NCBI GenBank assembly: GCA_019455245.1
Contig: JACFMR010000002.1
Location: 149,559-213,558 of the forward strand
DNA: 64,000 nucleotides
Origin: Opitutaceae bacterium
GTDB lineage: Bacteria; Verrucomicrobiota; Verrucomicrobiia; Opitutales; Opitutaceae
Direction: 5' to 3'
This document shows positions 36,594 through 45,344 of this stretch, in pieces (position 1 is the stretch's first letter; every line of letters begins with the position of its first letter). The position numbers were made by a program, and so were the translations under genes. Below the pieces are notes generated by a model. The model was not told the DNA's origin, did no database searches, and saw only the letters and a program-made list of their open reading frames with translations.

Positions 36594-36980
36594 TCACCAC
36601 AAAACGGGGACTCCGCCCCAGCGGATGATTTCACGGTCCTGCGTGATCAGGGTGAGTTTATGCTCCAAGGCCGTGGCGCAGATGAGCCGGTCCGCCGGAT
36701 CCTTGTGCGACCAATCCAAGTTGACGGTGCGCCAAGCGATAGCGGGGGTGAAAGGCAGAATCGTGTATCGCTGGGGCAGGTCTTCCAGCCACGCGGACGG
36801 ATCGGGTTTCAAATCCACCTCGCCAGCCCGTCCGAGCCGGGCAATTTCCAGCAGGGTAATGGCTGCGACCCCAAAGTCTGCCGGAGGCCGTTCCTTCAGC
36901 AAACGGCGAACCGTCGCAGACAGCCGGATTGAATCCGACGCACTCCAGAGCACCGCGTGGGTATCAAGCAGGTATCTCAC
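36594..36980 (-). CDS. PIN-domain ribonuclease toxin, VapC-like
   Basis: 128 residues. The PIN acidic residues are in place: Asp6 (LLDTHAVLW), Glu45 (ITLLEIARL), Asp97 (KDPADRLI) and Asp115 (LITQDREI). The type is the type II toxin PIN domain (PIN_Sll0205-like) that cleaves tRNA or mRNA with Mg2+. It overlaps the upstream small gene by four bases (ATGA), the usual antitoxin-toxin coupling. All catalytic positions are intact, so the toxin should be active. Confidence 0.92.
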   Translation of the reverse strand: MRYLLDTHAVLWSASDSIRLSATVRRLLKERPPADFGVAAITLLEIARLGRAGEVDLKPDPSAWLEDLPQRYTILPFTPAIAWRTVNLDWSHKDPADRLICATALEHKLTLITQDREIIRWGGVPVLW

Positions 36981-37201
36981 TTGGCCAAGTCACCCCATTC
37001 CTCCAAGGGAATGATCGGTCCCGGTTTCAAGCGATCTGCGTTCGTCCGCCCTTTCATGCAGCCCAAGAGGCTGGGGTTCGCGGCGCGGGCGCGAAACTCA
37101 AAGGTCTGCCCCTCGGCCTCGATGATCACCGTCTTGCCGGCGGCGGCCAGCTTGCGCATACGCGGAAACTCCCGCTGAAAGGCCCGGATGGTGGTTTTCA
37201 T
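36977..37201 (-). CDS. Antitoxin of the VapC-like module, Phd/YefM-like
   Basis: 74 residues, basic N-terminal half (TIRAFQREFPRMRKLAAAGKT) followed by VIIEAEGQTFEFRARA, a Phd/YefM-like DNA-binding pattern with the beta-hairpin VIIEAEGQ. The C-terminal part ends GPIIPLEEWGDLAK and is expected to bind the toxin. Its position directly before and overlapping the PIN gene identifies it more firmly than sequence alone. The pair should autorepress from the 163-bp gap upstream. Confidence 0.85.
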   Translation of the reverse strand: MKTTIRAFQREFPRMRKLAAAGKTVIIEAEGQTFEFRARAANPSLLGCMKGRTNADRLKPGPIIPLEEWGDLAK

Positions 37202-37364
37202 GCCTGTCAGTCAACAGCGTCTGACAGCGGTGTCAAACCGGCAGTCCGGTCGTCTGCATCCTGCGCGGACGTGGTATTGTCCCAGCGCTCGCGCAATCAA
37301 TTCGCGCATGGCGGGATCAGCCTCGCGCGCCAGACGCTCCGGCTTGGGGCTGCACACGCCGGGG

Positions 37365-37964
37365 TCATCGCCTGACGGAGCCGGTCGTTTTCGCCACCGC
37401 CGAGCGCCGCCGGGCAATCAGGAGCACGAGCACAAGGCAGCCCATACCGACCGCCGCGGGAAACAGCACCGTGGTGAGCGAGTGGTGTTCGAGCGCAAGA
37501 ATCACGAGCAGGTTGCGCAATGTGGCGAGGGCGTAAAAGCCCGTGCGTTCCTCATGCGGTTTGTGCCAAGCCGAACGGAAAGTCGGCCCAAAGCCGAGCA
37601 AATCGCTCGTAGTCAAAACGACCACCGCCCAAAGCGGATCGGCGGTGAAGAACCAGCAAGGCAAGGCCGCCAGCGCCAGCAACAGAAACACCCAATCCAT
37701 CCCGGTGACAGATGCGTCACCACGATGGTGATGCGCCAGCCACGCAACATACAGCGTGATCAAGCCCGAGAGCCCAATCGGCCACGCGCCGATACCGCCG
37801 TGCCCGGCGAGTTGGGCGAAAAACACGATCACCGTGCCCAATCCCCAGATCATCCACGAGAACACGTGCGGCCTGGTCCGCCCGCTCCGGATCGAACGGA
37901 TGTAGGGCACAAAAATGGCAAACGTCAGGATCGCCGCAACCGCACTGAGAAGTTCCCTGAACAT
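37365..37964 (-). CDS. Putative multi-pass membrane protein
   Basis: 199 residues with six or seven hydrophobic helices (SAVAAILTFAIFVPYI, VFSWMIWGLGTVIVFF, LSGLITLYVAWLAHH, WVFLLLALAALPCWFF, VVVLTTSDLLGFGPT, LVILALEHHSLTTVLF, VLVLLIARRRS). Paired proline-containing helices suggest a PQ-loop/SWEET-like layout, but no clear PQ motif is seen. The C-terminus is basic and probably cytoplasmic. I cannot assign a function. Neither neighbour gives context: the VapBC module lies on one side, and on the other a 181-bp gap (37965-38145) without features precedes the pyruvate carboxylase stop. Confidence 0.7.
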   Translation of the reverse strand: MFRELLSAVAAILTFAIFVPYIRSIRSGRTRPHVFSWMIWGLGTVIVFFAQLAGHGGIGAWPIGLSGLITLYVAWLAHHHRGDASVTGMDWVFLLLALAALPCWFFTADPLWAVVVLTTSDLLGFGPTFRSAWHKPHEERTGFYALATLRNLLVILALEHHSLTTVLFPAAVGMGCLVLVLLIARRRSAVAKTTGSVRR

Positions 37965-38145
37965 GCGTAACGCGTCAGTCTTCGACTATCCACAGGGCGA
38001 AACCGTCGTGGCCCCGCACGCCGGCACACGGTCGGCGGTTGGCTCCGTTGCCGAAATCGGAGCCCGACTGCGACAGATGCCGGCCACCATTATCCTGAAA
38101 AATCACTCATGCCTTGGGCTGGGATGATGACCGGCCTGATCCGTT

Positions 38146-41100
38146 TCACTCCGGCTTGCGCAGCTTCACGATCAGGTCCTTGGCCTCGACGGTGTCGCCG
38201 ACGGCGGCGTGGAGTTCGGCCACGACACCGTCCTCGGGGGTGTAAACCGAGGTCTGCATCTTCATCGCCTCCATCATGAAGAGCCGGTCGCCCTTCGCCA
38301 CCTTGGCGCCGACCGAAATCGAGAGCGTGGCGATGAGGCCGGGGATGGGCGCGGCGACCTGCAAGGGATCGGCCAGGTCGGCCTTGGGCCGGGTCTTGGC
38401 CTGCGGCGCGATGGTCTTGTCGGTGATGAAAACCTCGCGGGCCATGCCGTTGAGTTCGTAGTTCACCATGCGGCGGCCGTCCTTGTCGGGCTCGCTCACG
38501 CTGATGAGACGGATAATGAGCACCTTGCCCTCCTCGATCTCGACGGAGATTTCCTCGCGCAGCTGCAGGCCGTAGAAGAACGCCGGGGTGGGCAGCACGC
38601 TGACATCCCCGTATTCGCGCCGGTGCTTCACAAAATCGGCGAAGACCTGCGGATACATGAGGTGCGAATACAGCTCGTCGTCGCTGGGCTCGTGGCGGAG
38701 TTTCTCGGCCAGGGCGGCGCGGAATTCGGCGAGCTCGGCGGAGCTGACGGTCTTGCGCCGGGTGGACTTCTGGGCGGCGCGCTTCTGCTCGGCCACGAGG
38801 GCGGCGCGGTATTTCTTTTGCGCGGCCTTGAACTTCTCCTCGCCGAGCACGGCGCGCCAGACATCGACGGGCCAGCCGCCTTCGGGCCAGCCGAGGCCGC
38901 CGGTGAGCATGTCGATGACGCTCTCGGGGAAGGGCGTCTCGCCCGGCGGCAGGTTGACGACATCGGCGGGCTTGATGCCGCGCGAGAAGAGGAACAGCGC
39001 CATGTCGCCGACGACCTTGGAGGACGGCGTGACCTTCACGATGTCACCGAAGAGTTGGTTGACCTCGGCGTAAGTGCGGGCGATTTCGGGCCAGCGGTGG
39101 GAGACGCCCATCGAGGCGGCCTGCTCCTTGAGGTTGGTGAACTGGCCGCCGGGCATCTCGTGCAGGTAGACCTCGGCGCTGCCGGTCTTGGGCGCGGTGT
39201 CGAAGGGCGCGTAATAGGTGCGCACCTGCTCCCAGTAGTCGGAGTAGGCGTCGAGCGCGGCGAGATCGAGACCGGTGTCGCGGGGCGTGTGCTGGAGCGA
39301 GGCGACGATGGAGTTGAGATTGGGCTGCGCGGTGCTGCCCGACATCGAGGCGATGGCGAGATCGACCACATCGACGCCCGCAGCGCCGGCCTGCAGCACG
39401 GAGCTGGCGTTAATGCCACTGGTGTCGTGCGTGTGAAAGTGGATCGGCACGCCGACCTCCTGCTTGAGGGTCTTGACGAGCTTGTGCGCGGCGTAGGGCC
39501 GGCAGAGGCCCGCCATGTCCTTGATGGCGATCATGTGCGCCCCCATCTTCTCCAGCTCCTTCGCCATACGGACGTAATACTTGAGCGAGAACTTGTCGCG
39601 TTTCCCGTCAAGGATGTCGCCGGCGTAGCAGAGCGTGCCCTCGCAAATCGCATGGGTGTCCTGCACGGCCTCCATCGCGACGCGCAGGTTGGGCAGGTAG
39701 TTGAGCGAGTCGAAAATGCGGAAGATATCCATGCCGGCGGCGGCGGAGTGCTTCACGAAGCCGGCGACCACGGAGTCCGGGTAATTGGAATAGCCGACGG
39801 CGTTCGAGCCGCGGAAGAGCATCTGGAAACAGATGTTAGGTACGCGGGTGCGCAGGTCGCGCAGGCGGGCCCACGGATCCTCGTTGAGGAAACGCATGGC
39901 GGTGTCGAACGTGGCGCCGCCCCACATTTCGAGCGAGAAGAGTTGCGGTGCGCGGCGCGCAAGGTGCCCCGCGCAGGCCAGCATGTCGTAGCTGCGCACG
40001 CGCGTGGCCATGAGCGACTGGTGGGCGTCGCGGAAGGTCGTGTCGGTGATGAGGAGGCGCTTCTGCTTGAGCGTCCATTCGGCGAATTTCTTCGCCCCGA
40101 GCTTGAGCAGCAGCTGGCGGGTGCCGTCCGGCGGGGTGCTGCGGTCGTCCACGCTCGGTGGCAGCACGGCGGGCAGGGACTTTTCAGGCCGGTAGCCCTT
40201 GGCGTGCGGGTTGCCGTTGACGATGACGTTGCCGAGGAAGCCGAGGAGCTTGGTGGCGCGGTCGCGGCGGGGCTTGAACCGAAACAGGTCGGGCGACGTG
40301 TCGATGAGCGTGGTGGTGGCGCGGCCGTTGCGGAAGAGCGGATGCGCGATGACGTTTTCGAGGAAGGGGATGTTGGTCTTCACCCCGCGGATGCGGAACT
40401 CGCTGAGCACGCGGTGCGCGCGGTTGAGGGCGATCTCGTAGCTCTGTGCGCTGGTGATGACCTTCACGAGCATCGAGTCGTAGAACGGCGTGATGACCGC
40501 GCCGGCGTAGCCCATGCCGCCGTCGAGCCGCACGCCGAAGCCGCCGGGCGAGCGGTAGGCGAGGATGCGGCCGTAGTCGGGGATGAACTTGTTTTCCGGA
40601 TCCTCCGTGGTGATGCGGCACTGGATGGCGTAGCCGTTGCAGGGCACGTCGGCCTGCTGCGGCATGCCCACCTCCGGCGAGTGCAGCGAATGGCCCTGCG
40701 CGATCAGGATCTGCGCGCGCACCAGGTCGAGGCCGGTGACGACTTCGGTGACGGTGTGCTCGACCTGGATGCGGGGGTTCATCTCGATGAAGAACCACTC
40801 GTGGCGGTCGAGGTCGTAAAGAAACTCGATGGTGCCGGCGTTGTCGTAACGGATCTCACGCGCGATGCGCGCGGCGGCCTCGCACAGCTCGGCGACGATC
40901 TCGGGCGGCAGGCCGTAGCTGGGGGCCACCTCGATGACCTTCTGGTGGCGGCGCTGCACGGAACAGTCGCGCTCGTGCAGGTGGATGACGTTGCCGTGCC
41001 GGTCGCCGAGGATCTGCACCTCGATGTGTTTGGCTCGCGGGATGTATTTCTCGAGGAAAACCGCGGGGTTGCCAAATGCGCGCTCGGCCTCGGCCTGCGC

Positions 41101-41700
41101 CTCGTCGAGCAACGACGCGAGATCGGCCGCCTTGGGCACGACGCGCATGCCGCGGCCGCCGCCGCCAAAGGCCGCCTTGATGATGAGCGGGAAACCGATC
41201 TCCTGCGCGATCTTCATCGCCTTGGCGCGGTCGGTGACGGGTTCCTCGGTGCCGGGCAGCACGGGGACGTTGATTTTTTTCGCGAGCGCTCGGGCGGCGG
41301 TTTTGTCGCCCATCATCTCCAACAGCTCGGGGCTCGGACCGACAAAAATGATGCCGGCATCACGACAGGCGCGGGCAAACTCCGCGTTTTCGGAAAGAAA
41401 ACCGTAGCCGGGATGGATCGCCTGCACGCCTTTTTCCCGCGCGATGCCGATGATGCCGGGGATGTCGAGATAGGCCGCGACCGGACCCTTGTTGTGCCCC
41501 ACCTGATACGCCTCGTCGGCCTTGTAGCGGTGGATGCAAAACCGGTCCTCCTCGGCGTAAACCGCCACGGTGCGCAGGCCCAGCTCGGTGCCGGCGCGAA
41601 AGATGCGCACCGCGATCTCACCGCGGTTGGCGGCCATGATTTTTTCCAAGGGTCGCAAGGAAGGGGTGGTCGAGGGGGATTGGGATGATTTGGCAGGCAT
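38146..41700 (-). CDS. pyc: Pyruvate carboxylase
   Basis: 1184 residues from the ATG at 41700. Single-chain biotin enzyme converting pyruvate to oxaloacetate. Domains in order: biotin carboxylase (about 20-480: IMAANRGEIAVRIFRAGTELG, the ATP-grasp glycine loop AAFGGGGRGMRVV, EMNPRIQVEHTVTE), carboxyltransferase (about 560-840: DTTFRDAHQSLMATRVR, the metal-binding HFHTHDTSG), the conserved linker/tetramer domain (about 860-1050), and a biotinyl domain with EAMKMQT near the C-terminus, biotin on that Lys. All parts are intact and length equals the family. The upstream extension of the frame lacks homology and is omitted. It supplies anaplerotic oxaloacetate. Confidence 0.96.
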   Translation of the reverse strand: MPAKSSQSPSTTPSLRPLEKIMAANRGEIAVRIFRAGTELGLRTVAVYAEEDRFCIHRYKADEAYQVGHNKGPVAAYLDIPGIIGIAREKGVQAIHPGYGFLSENAEFARACRDAGIIFVGPSPELLEMMGDKTAARALAKKINVPVLPGTEEPVTDRAKAMKIAQEIGFPLIIKAAFGGGGRGMRVVPKAADLASLLDEAQAEAERAFGNPAVFLEKYIPRAKHIEVQILGDRHGNVIHLHERDCSVQRRHQKVIEVAPSYGLPPEIVAELCEAAARIAREIRYDNAGTIEFLYDLDRHEWFFIEMNPRIQVEHTVTEVVTGLDLVRAQILIAQGHSLHSPEVGMPQQADVPCNGYAIQCRITTEDPENKFIPDYGRILAYRSPGGFGVRLDGGMGYAGAVITPFYDSMLVKVITSAQSYEIALNRAHRVLSEFRIRGVKTNIPFLENVIAHPLFRNGRATTTLIDTSPDLFRFKPRRDRATKLLGFLGNVIVNGNPHAKGYRPEKSLPAVLPPSVDDRSTPPDGTRQLLLKLGAKKFAEWTLKQKRLLITDTTFRDAHQSLMATRVRSYDMLACAGHLARRAPQLFSLEMWGGATFDTAMRFLNEDPWARLRDLRTRVPNICFQMLFRGSNAVGYSNYPDSVVAGFVKHSAAAGMDIFRIFDSLNYLPNLRVAMEAVQDTHAICEGTLCYAGDILDGKRDKFSLKYYVRMAKELEKMGAHMIAIKDMAGLCRPYAAHKLVKTLKQEVGVPIHFHTHDTSGINASSVLQAGAAGVDVVDLAIASMSGSTAQPNLNSIVASLQHTPRDTGLDLAALDAYSDYWEQVRTYYAPFDTAPKTGSAEVYLHEMPGGQFTNLKEQAASMGVSHRWPEIARTYAEVNQLFGDIVKVTPSSKVVGDMALFLFSRGIKPADVVNLPPGETPFPESVIDMLTGGLGWPEGGWPVDVWRAVLGEEKFKAAQKKYRAALVAEQKRAAQKSTRRKTVSSAELAEFRAALAEKLRHEPSDDELYSHLMYPQVFADFVKHRREYGDVSVLPTPAFFYGLQLREEISVEIEEGKVLIIRLISVSEPDKDGRRMVNYELNGMAREVFITDKTIAPQAKTRPKADLADPLQVAAPIPGLIATLSISVGAKVAKGDRLFMMEAMKMQTSVYTPEDGVVAELHAAVGDTVEAKDLIVKLRKPE

Positions 41701-41756
41701 GGAGTGCAGGGGACGAACATAGCACCTCATCACCGGTCGCCAAGGAGAAGATGAAC

Positions 41757-42101
41757 TTATGCCAACATTCGCCCGGCTGCTGGGCGGTCCTGCTTCTGCA
41801 CGAGTTCGGCCCGGCACTGCGGCGAACCCCGCTCCAGTTCACGGCAGATGCCGGGCCGCCGTGCGTAGATCGTGCAAAAATACTCCCGATTTCCTCCTTC
41901 GCCCGCCCGGATTTCCAGCGCCGCGCAATGCCCGTCGGTCATCCGCAGGTAAGCGCGGTGCCCGATGAAATGTGCCATCCGCTCCGCCTCCCGGCCGAGC
42001 TTCGCCCAATCCTCACCCGTGACCCGCACAAAGGTCGGCGAGCGCGAAAAACAACAGGCGCCGCAGGCCAGACAACCGGCCGCCGGGGGTTCGGGGTCCA
42101 T
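41757..42101 (-). CDS. YkgJ-family cysteine cluster protein
   Basis: 114 residues from the ATG at 42101. The pattern CLACGACCFSRSPTFV near the N-terminus, later CAALE, FCTIYARRPGICRELERGSPQC, matches the YkgJ/Fe-S cluster family (UPF0153) thought to bind zinc or an iron-sulphur cluster through eight cysteines. No biochemical role is known. It lies 56 bp upstream of pyc on the same strand and could be co-transcribed with it. The longer frame to 42275 lacks any homology and runs antisense to the next gene. Confidence 0.85.
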   Translation of the reverse strand: MDPEPPAAGCLACGACCFSRSPTFVRVTGEDWAKLGREAERMAHFIGHRAYLRMTDGHCAALEIRAGEGGNREYFCTIYARRPGICRELERGSPQCRAELVQKQDRPAAGRMLA

Positions 42102-42193
42102 GGGCCGATCAGCTTGCCCGGCGCAGGACGCAGGGCAAGTCCGCCGGCGGCAAGCTTGCCACGGGCGCGGGTTTGTTAATACTGACCCTGCCC

Positions 42194-42649
42194 ATGAAAA
42201 TCGCATTTTACGCCGTTGTCGCCGCGTTGGTGTTGATCCAGTTTTTCCGGCCGGAAAAAAACCTCTCGGCCGCAATCCCGGGCCCGCAGGACCTGATCGT
42301 CATGCACCAGCCGCCCGCGGAGGTGCGCAACGTGCTGCAGCGCGCCTGCTACGACTGCCATTCCGACCATACACGCTATCCCTGGTATGCGGAGATCCAG
42401 CCGGTCGGCTGGTGGCTCGCCCAACACATCAAGGAGGGCAAGGAGCACCTCAATTTCTCCGCCTTCGGCGCCTACAGCCTGAAGCGCCAGGAGCACAAAC
42501 TCGACGAGGTCATTGAAGTGGTCCGGGAAAAGGAGATGCCCCTCGCCTCCTACAAGCTCACGCACGCCGACGCCCGGTTGACCGACGCCGAGATCCAGAC
42601 CCTGTCCGCTTGGGCGGAGCAGGTGCGCGATCAGATCGTGCTGCCCTGA
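42194..42649 (+). CDS. Haem-binding domain (Haem_bd) protein
   Basis: 151 residues from the ATG at 42194. An N-terminal hydrophobic segment (KIAFYAVVAALVLIQFF) acts as signal or anchor. The c-type haem motif is CYDCH in a context, RACYDCHSDHTRYPWYAEIQP, typical of the Haem_bd family (abridged here to its core). Later methionines (KEMPLASY) could be axial ligands. It is predicted to face the periplasm. It is probably a small electron carrier or sensor. It ends 17 nt before the Gfo/Idh/MocA gene and likely shares its transcript. Confidence 0.87.
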   Translation: MKIAFYAVVAALVLIQFFRPEKNLSAAIPGPQDLIVMHQPPAEVRNVLQRACYDCHSDHTRYPWYAEIQPVGWWLAQHIKEGKEHLNFSAFGAYSLKRQEHKLDEVIEVVREKEMPLASYKLTHADARLTDAEIQTLSAWAEQVRDQIVLP

Positions 42650-42666
42650 ATCCGGGGCCTGATTTC

Positions 42667-43743
42667 ATGTCCCAATCCACCCTGCGTTACGCCGTCATCG
42701 GCGCGGGCGGCATCTCCGCCGTGCACCTCAACGCCATCGCCACCCAGCTGGGGGTCGAGGTCGTCGGCATCAGCGATCCCGCCGCTCCCGCCCAATGGCG
42801 CCTGCCCGAGGGCTACGGTCACGCGCCGAAATTCTCCGATCCGGCCAAACTGCTGCGCGAGACCCGGCCCGACCTCGTCTCGATCTGCACGCCCAACAAA
42901 TACCACGCCGAACTCGCGCAACTCGCCTTCGCGCACGGCGCGCACGTCGCCTGTGAAAAACCCATGGCCATGACCCTCGCCGAAGCCGGGGCCATGGAGG
43001 CCGCCCGCGCCCGGGCCGGAAAACACGGCGGCATCAACTTTTCGTATCGCAACCTCCGCTCGTTCCGCTTCGCCCGTGAACTCGTCGCCCGCGGCGATCT
43101 CGGCCGGCTGCTGCGCGTCAACTGCGTTTACCTGCAGAGCTTCCTCGGCGCCCCGGCCCAGCCCTACTCGTGGCGCAACGACCTTGCCCTCGCCGGTTTT
43201 GGCGCACTCGGCGATCTTGGCGTGCACATGCTCGACGGCGTGAGCTTCATCACCGGCCTCGATTACCAACGTGTCGTCGGACTGGCGCAGACGCTCATCG
43301 CGGAAAAACCCGATGCCGCGGGCCATCCGCAGCGCCTCACCACCGACACCAACGCCGCGTGGCTCAGCGAACTGACCGGCGGGATCATCGCGACCTTCGA
43401 GACCTCGCAGGTCGCGCCCGGTTACGGCAATTTCTTCCGCATCGAACTCTCCGGCGAAAGCGGCACCCTGGCGGTGCTGTCGGATTCGCCGGACGACCTC
43501 TGGCTGCGCGCCGGCCCCACACTCACGCGCTACGCCACCTGGCAAACCGACCTGCCCAAACAGGCGCTGCCCACCGAATTCATGCGCGGGGCCAAGCCCG
43601 TGACCCCCGGCGGCATCGTGCGCGCCATCCGGGGCGAGCCGGAGGCGGAATATCCCACCTTCGCCGACGGTTTGCGCGCCCAGCGCATGCTGCACGCCAT
43701 TGGTGAATCGATGCGTTCGCAGGCGTGGGCGACGGTGGGCTGA
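42667..43743 (+). CDS. Gfo/Idh/MocA family oxidoreductase
   Basis: 358 residues from the ATG at 42667. The N-terminal Rossmann fold starts YAVIGAGGISAVHLNAI, with the family motif CEKPMAMTLAEA (EKP) at about 100. The C-terminal alpha/beta domain has GDLGVHMLDGVSFI, where Asp and His form the usual catalytic pair. It oxidises or reduces a sugar or cyclitol with NAD(P); the substrate is not determined by sequence. No signal peptide. It follows the haem-binding protein by 17 nt and precedes the acetyltransferase by 4 nt, so these genes probably form an operon. Confidence 0.92.
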   Translation: MSQSTLRYAVIGAGGISAVHLNAIATQLGVEVVGISDPAAPAQWRLPEGYGHAPKFSDPAKLLRETRPDLVSICTPNKYHAELAQLAFAHGAHVACEKPMAMTLAEAGAMEAARARAGKHGGINFSYRNLRSFRFARELVARGDLGRLLRVNCVYLQSFLGAPAQPYSWRNDLALAGFGALGDLGVHMLDGVSFITGLDYQRVVGLAQTLIAEKPDAAGHPQRLTTDTNAAWLSELTGGIIATFETSQVAPGYGNFFRIELSGESGTLAVLSDSPDDLWLRAGPTLTRYATWQTDLPKQALPTEFMRGAKPVTPGGIVRAIRGEPEAEYPTFADGLRAQRMLHAIGESMRSQAWATVG

Positions 43744-43747
43744 TGCC

Positions 43748-44287
43748 ATGCTAATGCCGCCCGAGACCTTTGCCACCGCGCGGCTGACCGCCCGCAAACC
43801 CCGCCGCGAGGACGCGACAACGGTTTTCACCGCGTATGCCAGCGATCCGGAGGCCACGCGCTACCTGACATGGAAGCCCTACACCGAGATCGCGCCGCTG
43901 GCGGAGTATTTGCAGGCCCGGGCGGAAGATTGGAGCAAGGCCGGCGGCCTGTATGCCTGGATGCTGTGCCTCAAGGGCACGGACGTGCCCGTCGGTTCGA
44001 TCGGGGTGACACTTGAAGGCAACCGCGCTCTATTCGGCTACGTGCTCGGCCGTGCGCACTGGGGCCGCGGTTACATGACCGAGGCCCTGCGCGCCCTGCT
44101 GGATTGGACCGACGCCCAACCGGAGATCTATCGCGCCTGGGCGTTCTGCGACGTGGACAACCCCGCCTCGGCCCGCGTGATGGAAAAAGCCGGCATGGTA
44201 CGCGAAGGCATCCTGCGGCGCTGGCATATCGCGCCGAACCTCGGCCCGGAGCCGCGCGATTGCATCGTTTGCGCCCGGGTGCGCTGA
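43748..44287 (+). CDS. GNAT acetyltransferase, RimJ/RimL type
   Basis: 179 residues; the start may be the ATG at 43748 or the one six bases later. The fold of Acetyltransf_3 is clear: TARLTARKPRREDATTVFTAYAS, the acetyl-CoA loop LGRAHWGRGYMTEALRALL, and the C-terminal WAFCDVDNPASARVMEKAGM (abridged motif). It transfers an acetyl group to a protein N-terminus or small molecule; the target is unknown. It lies four bases after the dehydrogenase stop. Confidence 0.9.
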   Translation: MLMPPETFATARLTARKPRREDATTVFTAYASDPEATRYLTWKPYTEIAPLAEYLQARAEDWSKAGGLYAWMLCLKGTDVPVGSIGVTLEGNRALFGYVLGRAHWGRGYMTEALRALLDWTDAQPEIYRAWAFCDVDNPASARVMEKAGMVREGILRRWHIAPNLGPEPRDCIVCARVR

Positions 44288-44353
44288 ATGCCACGCCACC
44301 GGATTGCGCCGGACCGGCTGGCTTTCCGCCGCATATGGCTGTAATTTCCGGTC

Positions 44354-44569
44354 ATGACGACCATCGCCAAATGCAACACCGTGGACGAGGCCCAGCTGCT
44401 CAAATCGCTGCTCGAAAGCAACGGCATCGAGGCGATCCTGCCCGACGAGTTCACCTCGCAGAACCTCGCCCCGCTGATAATCAGCCCGGGCATCAAGGTG
44501 CAGGTCGCCGACGAGGATGCCGCCGCCGCGCGCGCCCTGCTGGCCAGCGTCGAGCAAACGGACGGTTGA
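44354..44569 (+). CDS. DUF2007 small protein
   Basis: 71 residues. The sequence MTTIAKCNTVDEAQLLKSLLE with later IKVQVADEDAAAARALL fits the DUF2007 ferredoxin-like small domain sometimes called putative signal transducing protein. The pattern of an N-terminal beta strand, a helix covering two neighbouring genes' length, and the DEDAAAARALL helix is characteristic. No function is established. It is in line with the lipoprotein gene 55 bp downstream. Confidence 0.85.
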   Translation: MTTIAKCNTVDEAQLLKSLLESNGIEAILPDEFTSQNLAPLIISPGIKVQVADEDAAAARALLASVEQTDG

Positions 44570-44624
44570 GCCGCCATCGCCACCGCGGCTTGCGACCGCC
44601 CGCCAACCGGTGCAAGCTGCGCCC

Positions 44625-45275
44625 ATGAACCCGACCTCACGGCTCCTCTTCGCCGGCCTGTTCGCCCTGCTCGCGGGCTGCTCCTCCGTTTACTACGGCA
44701 CGATGGAAAAAATGGGCTACGCCAAGCGCGACATCCTCGTGAACCGCGTGGAGAAAGCCCAGACCGCACAGGAGGAGGCCAAGGAGCAGTTCGCCTCCAC
44801 CCTCGAGCAGTTTCTGGCCGTCGCCAGAATCGACGGCGGCGAACTCAAACAGAAATATGAGCGGCTCAACGACGAGCTGCAGCGTTGCGAGGCGCGGGCC
44901 AAGGCCGTGCACGAGCAGATCGCCGCGATCGACGACGTGGCCGCTGCGCTCTTCGACGAATGGGGCAATGAACTCGTCCAATACAGCAGCGACACCCTGC
45001 GGGCGCAGAGCCAGCAACAACTGGCCAACACCCGCGTGCGCTACGGCCAGCTGATGACGGCGATGCGTTCCGCCGCCGCCCGCATGGAACCCATCCTCGT
45101 GACCTTCCGCGACCAGGTGCTCTTCCTGAAGCACAACCTCAACGCGCAGGCCCTGCGCTCGCTCGACCTCACCAGCCGCAACCTGCAGGCCGACATCGCC
45201 GCGCTCATCCGCGACATGGAAAAATCCATCCGCGAGGCCGAGTCCTTCATTCGCGAAATGCAACCGGCCGCCTGA
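44625..45275 (+). CDS. DUF2959 lipoprotein
   Basis: 216 residues from the ATG at 44625. A lipoprotein signal peptide ends LFALLAGCSS, so Cys is lipidated. The rest is almost wholly helical coiled coil (VEKAQTAQEEAKEQFASTLEQF, ELKQKYERLNDELQRCEARA), matching DUF2959. It is likely a periplasmic or outer-membrane-attached coiled-coil protein. Function is unknown. The coding frame extends upstream into the previous gene but the lipobox fixes the start. Confidence 0.88.
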   Translation: MNPTSRLLFAGLFALLAGCSSVYYGTMEKMGYAKRDILVNRVEKAQTAQEEAKEQFASTLEQFLAVARIDGGELKQKYERLNDELQRCEARAKAVHEQIAAIDDVAAALFDEWGNELVQYSSDTLRAQSQQQLANTRVRYGQLMTAMRSAAARMEPILVTFRDQVLFLKHNLNAQALRSLDLTSRNLQADIAALIRDMEKSIREAESFIREMQPAA

Positions 45276-45344
45276 TTCCCGTGGCCGGCGTAATTTCTAC
45301 TGCGCGGTGAGGCCAACGCGCTCCACCTTTGGTTTCACCGCCGC

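Noticed and set aside
38209..41688. A 1159-residue open frame on the + strand opposite pyruvate carboxylase
   Set aside because: It is fully antisense to a complete, conserved gene, and its composition (runs of Arg, Gly, His) is the usual mirror of GC-rich codons. No domain is recognisable.
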